DNA from: Candidatus Aenigmatarchaeota archaeon
GTDB taxonomy: Archaea > Aenigmatarchaeota > Aenigmatarchaeia > QMZP01
Assembly (NCBI GenBank): GCA_030673725.1
Contig: DAOVIL010000026.1
Span: 1-6,833, forward strand
Length of the DNA stretch: 6,833 bases
Direction of reading: 5' to 3'
Part shown: one piece after another, positions 1 through 5,345 of the stretch
Layout of the letters: every line of letters starts with the position of its first letter
How positions within the stretch are numbered: position 1 is the stretch's first letter
Made by a program: the position numbers and the translations under genes
Notes under the pieces: model-generated
What the model saw: the letters and a program-made list of their open reading frames with translations, nothing else
Told to the model about the DNA's origin: nothing
The model's database searches: none

Positions 1-65
1 GGATGGCTTAAAAACGCATATGAGGCTCTCCGAAAGGCAGAAAAAGCTTTGCCACAAGACTTAAT
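1..65 (+). other. Window-edge segment with ambiguous upstream gene tail
   Basis: Two forward frames are open from the window edge. One reads as a helix-like tail (WLKNAYEALRKAEKAL, then further residues) and stops with TGA at 85-87, which would overlap the next gene by 22 bases. The other stops with TAA at 62-64, one base before the next ATG. Neither can be confirmed because the upstream part is missing. A weak TATA-like run, TTAAAAAC, lies at 9-15, too far from the ATG at 66 for a leaderless start. The region may be the end of an upstream gene or a short leader. Confidence 0.25.
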
Positions 66-1316
66 ATGCCGAGGGCAAGAATCGTGAGTTTCCTGGAGAC
101 TGAGCAGCACCCCTTTCCTGAGGACCCCAGGGTCAGGATGACTGCCATAGCGCGCTCCATCAACATGGAGCCAAAACTGACAATGATGGCCCTTTGTTTG
201 AAAGACATTCGTTACATGGAAGAGCATCACACCACCAAGGACATGAGGAAGGATTTCCTGGACATCATGGGAAGAAGCAGCTGGGATCCGCAGGAGTCGG
301 TCTTCGCGAATTATGTCCACGGGTCTCTCCTGCCTTCCGGGATGGTCTCTGAACATAGCGTCAAATGCGAGGGCTACCCTGAGCCAGTCACTGTCTGGCG
401 TCCCACAGCGGCCATGGAAAGATACGGCAGGCCCATAGCCGCATTCATCCTCAAATACAGCGTGGACAGCGGCAGGTCAATCAATTCCCTGCTTGGCACC
501 AGCTCAGCCCCTGAAAACAGGCTGAGGATGCTCGAGCTGCTCAGGAACGGAGCGTCAACCGAGGCCGAGCTGATAGATGACATTGGCCTGGGCAACAACA
601 ACATAATGAATCACATGAAGGTCCTGGGAAAGGAGAGATTAATCGGCTTCGAGACAGGCAACAACGAGGGCGGCAACGGCTGGGCAAAATACAAGTGGAA
701 AGAGGGCAAGAAGCTGGAAGACGTAGACCCGGTGGGAAAGACGGTGACCCTTACCATGAATATAGCACGCATCCTCATGGGAAATGAGGGGTACATGTCC
801 GTGAGGGAAATAAACAAGGCATCTGGCCACAGGCATCGCTCTGACGTGAGCACTGTGCTGAGGGGGCTCTACAGGCAGGAGGTAATCGAAAGCGGCAAAT
901 GGGACACCCATATCCGCTCTGATATATGGCTGGAGGACGGTGGGCAGGCTTTCCTGGAAGAATGGTTCGACAAGGTAATTGACGCGTTCTCAGATGGACC
1001 AGAGCTGGCCCACATGCAGGCTATACTCAAGCAGTTCGAGGAGGACCCTGTCATGCGCGCTGATTATGTCGGCCGGGGGATTGACATGTACAGGAAGATA
1101 TCGCTGGCAAGCAAGAGGAAGCCGGCGGAAGTGAGAAGAAGGGAGATAACGGATTTCGTGAGAATGTACCATAAAGAGCACGGCCAGGGCCCGAGGCATA
1201 TCGAGATAAGGGATGAGATAGGCGTGGGAGTGTCCAGCTACCTGCGCGGCATGGAAAGGGATGGTACCCTGGAAAAAGTGAAGAAGGGGAAGGCAGTCAG
1301 GTACCATATCATCTGA
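66..1316 (+). CDS. Multi-winged-helix archaeal DNA-binding protein (putative regulator)
   Basis: This is a 416-residue soluble protein with no signal peptide or membrane segment. Helix-turn-helix-like stretches recur. A possible one lies at about residues 22-55, with a wing-like strand region near 90-115. Clearer ones are at about 151-213 (NRLRMLELLRNGAS, then a recognition-helix-like NNNIMNHMKVLGKE), 228-290 (ARILMGNEGYMSVREIN, then SDVSTVLRGLYRQEVI) and 354-416 (ITDFVRMYHKEHGQGP, ending in a basic wing KVKKGKAVRY). The segment near 119-143 (ERYGRPIAAFILKYSV) resembles what I recall from multi-winged-helix archaeal proteins. No catalytic motif is visible, so DNA binding is inferred from the fold pattern and the target is unknown. 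The ATG at 66 is the first after an in-frame stop at 21-23, and no Shine-Dalgarno sequence precedes it. FEN1 follows after 32 bases. Confidence 0.6.
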   Translation: MPRARIVSFLETEQHPFPEDPRVRMTAIARSINMEPKLTMMALCLKDIRYMEEHHTTKDMRKDFLDIMGRSSWDPQESVFANYVHGSLLPSGMVSEHSVKCEGYPEPVTVWRPTAAMERYGRPIAAFILKYSVDSGRSINSLLGTSSAPENRLRMLELLRNGASTEAELIDDIGLGNNNIMNHMKVLGKERLIGFETGNNEGGNGWAKYKWKEGKKLEDVDPVGKTVTLTMNIARILMGNEGYMSVREINKASGHRHRSDVSTVLRGLYRQEVIESGKWDTHIRSDIWLEDGGQAFLEEWFDKVIDAFSDGPELAHMQAILKQFEEDPVMRADYVGRGIDMYRKISLASKRKPAEVRRREITDFVRMYHKEHGQGPRHIEIRDEIGVGVSSYLRGMERDGTLEKVKKGKAVRYHII

Positions 1317-1318
1317 AT

Positions 1319-1327
1319 GTTTTTTAG
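1319..1327 (+). promoter_or_regulatory. T-run: TATA-like box for FEN1 and possible terminator
   Basis: Six consecutive T at 1320-1325 lie four bases after the TGA of the winged-helix gene and are centred about 26 bases before the FEN1 ATG. That distance fits a TATA box for a leaderless transcript. Archaeal RNA polymerase also terminates at U-rich runs, so the same bases could end the upstream transcript. Both roles are inferred from position and composition. An AGAGG at 1341-1345 is only three bases from the ATG, too close for a typical ribosome-binding site. Confidence 0.4.
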
Positions 1328-1348
1328 GCACGAGTACAAAAGAGGCAT

Positions 1349-2383
1349 ATGGGCATCAACATATCGGAGATAGTGAAGTTCCAGGAGCTGGAGATGACTG
1401 CCCTGATGGGCAGGACTATTGTAATAGACGCCTACAACTGGACATACCAGTTCCTCTCGACAATAAGGGACCGCTTCACAGGCGAGCCCCTGAGGGACTC
1501 GAAGGGGAACACGACGTCCCACCTGTCAGGCCTCTTCTACAGGACAGCCAAGATACTTGAGGCAGGCATAACGCCGGTCTATGTGTGGGACGGCAAGCCC
1601 CCTGACCTGAAGCTCGCAGAGATAGAGAGGAGGGTGGCAGGAAGGGAGGCAGCAAAGGAGCTCTGGAAGGAGGCTGTCAAGAAAGGGGATGTGGAAAAAA
1701 TCAAACTGTATGCCCAGCAGGCAGTCCGACTCACTAAGGACATGGTGGAGGAAGCCAAGAAACTGCTCACCTACATGGGCATCTCCTGGATACAAGCGCC
1801 ATCCGAGGGAGAGGCCCAGTGCTCGCACATGTGCAGGAAGGGCCAGGCCTGGGCCACTGCAAGCCAGGATTTTGATTCACTAGCCTTCGGCTCTCCAAGG
1901 CTCATCAGGAACCTCTCCATAACAGGCAAGAGGAAGCTGCCCAGGAAGGAGCAGTACATCAACGTGAAGCCCGAGATGCTCGTGCTGGAGGACGCGCTGA
2001 AGGAGCTGGGCATCAACCAGGACCAACTCATACTCCTCGGCATACTTGTAGGGACCGACTACAATACTGGAGGCATAAAGGGCATAGGGCCGAAGAAGGC
2101 ACTGGACCTGGTGAAGAAGGAGAAGACATTCGAGAACGTCATGAAGGCAGTGGAGGCCAGGTGGGAGCATGAGTCAGACCCCATGAAGATATTCGAGTTT
2201 TTTAAAAACCCGCCAGCAGAGGATGGGGAGATAAAGAAGGAGAAGCTCCAGCCGGATAAGCTGATAGAGCTGATGGTGGAGGAGCACGAGTTCGGGCAGG
2301 AGAGGACGCAAAAAGTCATAGACAGGCTCTCAGGCGCTGCAGAATCCCAGAAGCAGACAGGCCTGGCTAAGTTCCTGGGTTAA
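1349..2383 (+). CDS. fen: Flap endonuclease 1 (FEN1)
   Basis: FEN1 is a structure-specific 5' nuclease that removes flaps during Okazaki-fragment maturation and long-patch repair. At 344 residues it is full length for the archaeal family. The start is fixed by the conserved MG N-terminus, where the second residue is normally near the active site. The metal-binding acidic residues are all visible: D27 in DAYN, D81 in DGKPP, E153 and E155 in PSEGEAQ, D174 and D176 in SQDFDS, and D237 in GTDYN. A helix-hairpin-type DNA-binding segment follows (GIKGIGPKKAL, about 242-252). The helical arch or clamp spans roughly residues 85-135. The C-terminus carries a PCNA-interacting motif, QTGLAKFL (336-343), matching QxxLxxFL. 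It acts in the cytoplasm at replication forks and should bind the sliding clamp. It lies two genes upstream of MCM. Codon use is rich in AGG, like its neighbours, and no sign of transfer is seen. Confidence 0.97.
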   Translation: MGINISEIVKFQELEMTALMGRTIVIDAYNWTYQFLSTIRDRFTGEPLRDSKGNTTSHLSGLFYRTAKILEAGITPVYVWDGKPPDLKLAEIERRVAGREAAKELWKEAVKKGDVEKIKLYAQQAVRLTKDMVEEAKKLLTYMGISWIQAPSEGEAQCSHMCRKGQAWATASQDFDSLAFGSPRLIRNLSITGKRKLPRKEQYINVKPEMLVLEDALKELGINQDQLILLGILVGTDYNTGGIKGIGPKKALDLVKKEKTFENVMKAVEARWEHESDPMKIFEFFKNPPAEDGEIKKEKLQPDKLIELMVEEHEFGQERTQKVIDRLSGAAESQKQTGLAKFLG

Positions 2384-2386
2384 GCG

Positions 2387-2394
2387 TTTTAATT
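2387..2394 (+). promoter_or_regulatory. TATA-like box before MFS-type membrane gene
   Basis: TTTTAATT lies in the 30-base gap after the FEN1 stop, centred about 24 bases before the ATG at 2414. No Shine-Dalgarno sequence lies between it and the ATG, so a leaderless or near-leaderless transcript is likely. The same TTTTAAT core recurs before MCM. Confidence 0.45.
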
Positions 2395-2413
2395 CTCAGC
2401 GCCAAATATAATC

Positions 2414-2968
2414 ATGAAGCGTGAGCTGAAGGTACTTCTGATGATATCCGCAATGTTCACGCTTGCCGCAGGGCTCTTCGGGCCGATATACGCAGTGTTC
2501 GTCGAACAGATAGGCGGGAACCTCCTGGACGCAGGCGGAGCTTATGCCGCGTTCTCCATAGCAACAGGCGTGCTCATACTCATCATTGGCAGGTGGGAGG
2601 ACCGCGTCAAGCACACGGAGAAGCTGATAGTGGTAGGCTACCTCCTGAACGTCTTCGGCTTCATCGGCTACCTCCTGATAAGGAACCCGATAGACCTGTT
2701 CCTCGTGCAGATAGTGTTCGGCATATCAGCAGCAGTGACCACGCCCGCCTATGACGGCCTGTATTCCAAGCTCCTGGACAGGGGCAAGTACGCCTCTGAA
2801 TGGGGCATGTGGGAGTCCCAATATTATATAGTGGGTGCGATAGCGGCTGTCACAGGAGGCTTTCTGGCAGAGGTATACGGCTTCGCCTTCCTCTTCAAGA
2901 TAATGCTCGGCATATCGATAATAGGGTTCCTGTTCACACTGCTGCTCCTGAGGAAGGGGAGGCACTAG
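2414..2968 (+). CDS. Half-length (six-helix) MFS-type membrane protein
   Basis: This 184-residue protein has six predicted membrane helices at about residues 7-30, 40-59, 70-89, 93-116, 134-155 and 157-179. Between helices 2 and 3 lies GRWEDR (59-64), which keeps the Gly-x3-Asp-Arg core of major facilitator superfamily motif A. Helices 4-5 are joined by a polar loop (YSKLLDRGKYASEWGMWES). MFS transporters usually have 12 helices in about 400 residues, so this corresponds to the N-terminal half only. It ends at a clean TAG, and the next gene encodes two helices that do not look like the missing half, so it is not an obvious frameshift. It may work as a homodimer or may not transport at all; the substrate is unknown. 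It starts 30 bases after FEN1 and directly abuts the next small membrane gene. Confidence 0.7.
   Translation: MKRELKVLLMISAMFTLAAGLFGPIYAVFVEQIGGNLLDAGGAYAAFSIATGVLILIIGRWEDRVKHTEKLIVVGYLLNVFGFIGYLLIRNPIDLFLVQIVFGISAAVTTPAYDGLYSKLLDRGKYASEWGMWESQYYIVGAIAAVTGGFLAEVYGFAFLFKIMLGISIIGFLFTLLLLRKGRH
2956..2962 (+). promoter_or_regulatory. Shine-Dalgarno site for the downstream small membrane gene
   Basis: GGGGAGG inside the last codons of the MFS-type gene places GGAGG six bases before the ATG at 2969, standard spacing for pairing with the 16S rRNA 3' end. It supports that start and translation from a shared transcript. It stands out because the promoter-proximal genes here have no such site. The overlap with AGG/GGG/AGG codons means chance is possible. 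Confidence 0.55.
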
Positions 2969-3253
2969 ATGGCCTCGCCTGTCTACACCCTTCTCGAGAT
3001 GGTCTGGGCCCTTACGAGCAACAGCGTGACCACCATAATAGAACTCATAACGCTCTTCAGCAGGTTCATAAACGAGCTGTTCAGCATCTCAGCGGCAGGC
3101 GGGCCCATTGGCATAATGGCATCAGTCGCCATAATAGCCATAGTGGGCTTCTTCATAGCCAGGTTCATAATGGGGGCGCAGAAGACCATCATCATATTGA
3201 TTATAGTCGGTCTGATACTGCTCTGGCTGCTCGTCCTAGGCGTGGCGGGCTAA
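2969..3253 (+). CDS. Small two-helix membrane protein, function unknown
   Basis: I do not recognise this 94-residue protein. Residues 1-45 are moderately hydrophobic and may form an amphipathic helix (around TTIIELITLFSRFINELF). Two strong membrane helices follow, at about 46-67 and 72-93, separated by a short loop with basic residues (ARFIMGAQK). The protein ends almost directly after the second helix. There is no catalytic or metal-binding motif and no cysteine. The ATG immediately follows the TAG of the MFS-type gene, and a GGAGG lies six bases upstream, so the two are almost certainly co-transcribed and probably translationally coupled. A role as a partner of the half-length MFS protein is inference from this arrangement only. 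A later in-frame ATG at 2999 would remove ten residues and leave the helices intact. Confidence 0.65.
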   Translation: MASPVYTLLEMVWALTSNSVTTIIELITLFSRFINELFSISAAGGPIGIMASVAIIAIVGFFIARFIMGAQKTIIILIIVGLILLWLLVLGVAG

Positions 3254-3257
3254 ACCA

Positions 3258-3276
3258 TTTTAATCTAACATCTAAT
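3258..3276 (+). promoter_or_regulatory. MCM promoter: TATA-like box with short tandem repeat
   Basis: TTTTAAT at 3258-3264 is centred 26 bases before the MCM ATG, and no ribosome-binding site follows, which suggests a leaderless transcript. Just downstream, ATCTAA occurs twice (3263-3268 and 3270-3275) with a seven-base period, overlapping the edge of the TATA-like box. The repeat could be an operator half-turn, but it is short and AT-rich, so chance is a real alternative. Confidence 0.45.
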
Positions 3277-3286
3277 TTTATAACCT

Positions 3287-5302
3287 ATGGCTGCTGACAA
3301 ACTGCAGATTGAGGACACCAAGAGGAACGAGCTTGTCGTGAAGCTTAAGGAATTCCTGCACAAGAAGTACTACAAGGACCTGGTCCAGGCAGCCAACGAG
3401 ACAGGGATTGCGGTGGTAGACATAGGAGTGATGGACAAGTTCGACCCAGAGCTGGTCGAGTATCTCCTGCACTGGCCTGACTCCTTCTTCGAGGTCTCTG
3501 CAGAAGCGACCAACCAGATAGACCTTCCGGCAGAGGTAAGATTAAGGTTCCTGAACCACCCTGAGCTGATACCGATAAGCGACCTCAGGTCAGAGCACAT
3601 AGGCAAGTTCATCTGCACCGAAGGCATAGTCAGGAAGTCCTCTGAGATAAGGCCCGAGATAGTGGCCATAGAGTACGAGTGCCCCCAGTGCGGCGACAGG
3701 ATAGTGGTCAAGAGGTCAGGGACGTTCATAGGCAAGCCCCTGAAGTGCGACTGCGGGAACAAGATAAAGGAATCCTTCAAGCAGGTCGGCAAGCAGCTGA
3801 TAGACACCAGGTGGGTGGTGATAGAGGAGCCGTTCGAGCTGACAGAGGGCGAGAAGCCGTCACAGGTGATGATAATGATGACAGAGGACCTGGTCTCGCC
3901 TGCAGAGAGGAGGAAGAGCGATGCAGGCAACAGGCTGAAGATAACAGGCATCCTGAGGGACATCCCAAAGGGCAAGAGCTGGTCAATCAAGCTGGACTTC
4001 TACCTGGACTCCAACTATGTGGAGCCGACAGAGGTAGGCTGGGAGAAGATAAAGGTCACCAAGAAGGAGGAGGCCGAGATAAAGAAGCTTGCAAAGGACA
4101 AGAAGGTGTACGAGAAGCTGATAGGTTCACTTGCGCCTTCCCTGTACGGCATGAAGGACATAAAGGAATCAGTCATAATGCAGCTGTTCGGCGGCGTCCA
4201 GCACATCCTGAGGGACAGGATCAAGTTCAGGGGTGATATCCACATACTGCTCATAGGCGAGCCTGCCAGCGGAAAGTCGCAATTGCTGAAGCTCGTGCCG
4301 ACCATAATGCCGAGAGGAAGATACGTGTCAGGAAAGGGCACCACGACAGCAGGATTGACTGCGACGGTGTCAAAGGACGAGCAGTTCATGGGAGGCTGGG
4401 TGCTGGAGGCAGGGGCGATGGTGCTGTCGAACAAGGGGCTGCTGTCAGTGGACGAATTCGAGAAGATGACCCAGGAAGACCAGGTCGCGATGCACGAGGG
4501 GATGGAACAGGGCACAATAAGCATTGCAAAGGCGTCCATCATAGCCACCCTTCCGGCCAACACTGCCATACTGGCAGGGGGCAACCCCAAGCTCAGCAGG
4601 TTCGACCCCTACATGTCGATAGCCAAGCAGATAACCATACCAGCCACCCTTCTTTCCAGGTTCGACCTCAAGTTCATACTGAAGGACAAACCCAATGAGA
4701 AGGAGGACACCAGGATAGTGGAGCACATCCTGAACTCCAGGGATGAGGACTATCAGGGGGCGCAGCCAACCCTTGACCCAGGATTCGTCAGGAAGTACAT
4801 AGCCTACGCAAAGGAGCACTGCAAGCCTGTGCACACTAAGGAGACAGGAAGGATGCTGAAGCACTTCTATGTGGAGAACAGGAAGCAGTCGCTGGGGGAC
4901 AATGCCCCCATATCCATAACACTCAGGCAGTTCGAGGCCATGATGCGTATATCAGAGGCCAGCGCAAAGATACAGTTAAGCCCTGTCGTAAGGAAGAGCG
5001 ACGCTAAAAGGGCAATCAGGCTGATGCAGGTGTCCCTTATGCAGTTAGGTTACGACCCGGATACAGGTACCATAGACATTGACAAGTCAGAGGGAGCCAC
5101 CACATCAAAGGAGAGGAGCCAGATAAGGATAGTCCTGGACATAATAAATGAGCTCTCTGCCAAGAAGAAGGAAGTCCTGGCAGGCGAGATAGAGGAGCGC
5201 GCCAAAGCTGAGGGAGTTAAGGATGCAGAGGAGATAATAGACAGGCTCAAGCGCGAAGGCATGCTGTTTGAACCATCGCCCGGTTACGTCCAATTTCCTT
5301 GA
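3287..5302 (+). CDS. mcm: MCM replicative DNA helicase
   Basis: MCM is an ATP-driven ring helicase that unwinds DNA at the archaeal replication fork. The 671 residues cover the whole family architecture with no intein. An N-terminal helical region is followed by an OB-fold with zinc ligands C132, C135, C154 and C156 (CPQC and CDC). The AAA+ core carries Walker A GEPASGKS (324-331, K330), Walker B SVDEF (D389, E390), the presensor hairpin ISIAKA with K415, sensor 1 N433 in GGNPK, the arginine finger R458 in LLSRFD, and a sensor 2 candidate R547 in ITLRQFE. A linker near 590-610 leads to a C-terminal winged helix (about 611-671). Walker A reads GEPASGKS where many archaeal MCMs have GDPGTAKS, a tolerated variation. 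The gene has its own TATA-like box and lies 33 bases after the small membrane gene. Confidence 0.97.
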   Translation: MAADKLQIEDTKRNELVVKLKEFLHKKYYKDLVQAANETGIAVVDIGVMDKFDPELVEYLLHWPDSFFEVSAEATNQIDLPAEVRLRFLNHPELIPISDLRSEHIGKFICTEGIVRKSSEIRPEIVAIEYECPQCGDRIVVKRSGTFIGKPLKCDCGNKIKESFKQVGKQLIDTRWVVIEEPFELTEGEKPSQVMIMMTEDLVSPAERRKSDAGNRLKITGILRDIPKGKSWSIKLDFYLDSNYVEPTEVGWEKIKVTKKEEAEIKKLAKDKKVYEKLIGSLAPSLYGMKDIKESVIMQLFGGVQHILRDRIKFRGDIHILLIGEPASGKSQLLKLVPTIMPRGRYVSGKGTTTAGLTATVSKDEQFMGGWVLEAGAMVLSNKGLLSVDEFEKMTQEDQVAMHEGMEQGTISIAKASIIATLPANTAILAGGNPKLSRFDPYMSIAKQITIPATLLSRFDLKFILKDKPNEKEDTRIVEHILNSRDEDYQGAQPTLDPGFVRKYIAYAKEHCKPVHTKETGRMLKHFYVENRKQSLGDNAPISITLRQFEAMMRISEASAKIQLSPVVRKSDAKRAIRLMQVSLMQLGYDPDTGTIDIDKSEGATTSKERSQIRIVLDIINELSAKKKEVLAGEIEERAKAEGVKDAEEIIDRLKREGMLFEPSPGYVQFP

Positions 5303-5315
5303 GGTGTGACTTCCC

Positions 5316-5323
5316 TATAAATA
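5316..5323 (+). promoter_or_regulatory. TATA box for IMP dehydrogenase gene
   Basis: TATAAATA lies in the 43-base gap after MCM and is centred about 26 bases before the ATG at 5346. This is the best match to an archaeal TATA box in the window, and its spacing predicts transcription starting at or next to the ATG. No Shine-Dalgarno sequence is present. AATAATT occurs at 5320-5326 and again at 5334-5340, which may only reflect AT-richness. Confidence 0.6.
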
Positions 5324-5345
5324 ATTTTGCGACAATAATTATCCA

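Noticed and set aside
2198..2208. TTTTTTAAAAA inside FEN1, looking like a strong internal TATA box
   Set aside because: It encodes the conserved FFKN of the FEN1 C-terminal region, and no good start codon or separate ORF lies about 26 bases downstream.
2414..3253. A frameshifted full-length MFS transporter split into two ORFs
   Set aside because: The second ORF has only two helices, then ends before MCM. No further MFS-like helices are found in the other frames, so this is not a simple broken transporter.
2800..3297. 165-codon plus-strand open frame spanning the two membrane genes
   Set aside because: It overlaps both membrane genes and the MCM start in another frame and has a His/Arg/Gly-rich unstructured composition. 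The membrane ORFs show coherent helices and a proper ribosome-binding site.
3370..3990. 206-codon minus-strand open frame within MCM
   Set aside because: It is antisense to the conserved MCM N-terminal domain and has no motif; it is a by-product of codon bias.
3679..4236. 185-codon plus-strand open frame within MCM
   Set aside because: Its low-complexity Gly/Arg/Glu/Gln composition is typical of an out-of-frame reading of purine-rich codons, and it overlaps conserved MCM sequence.
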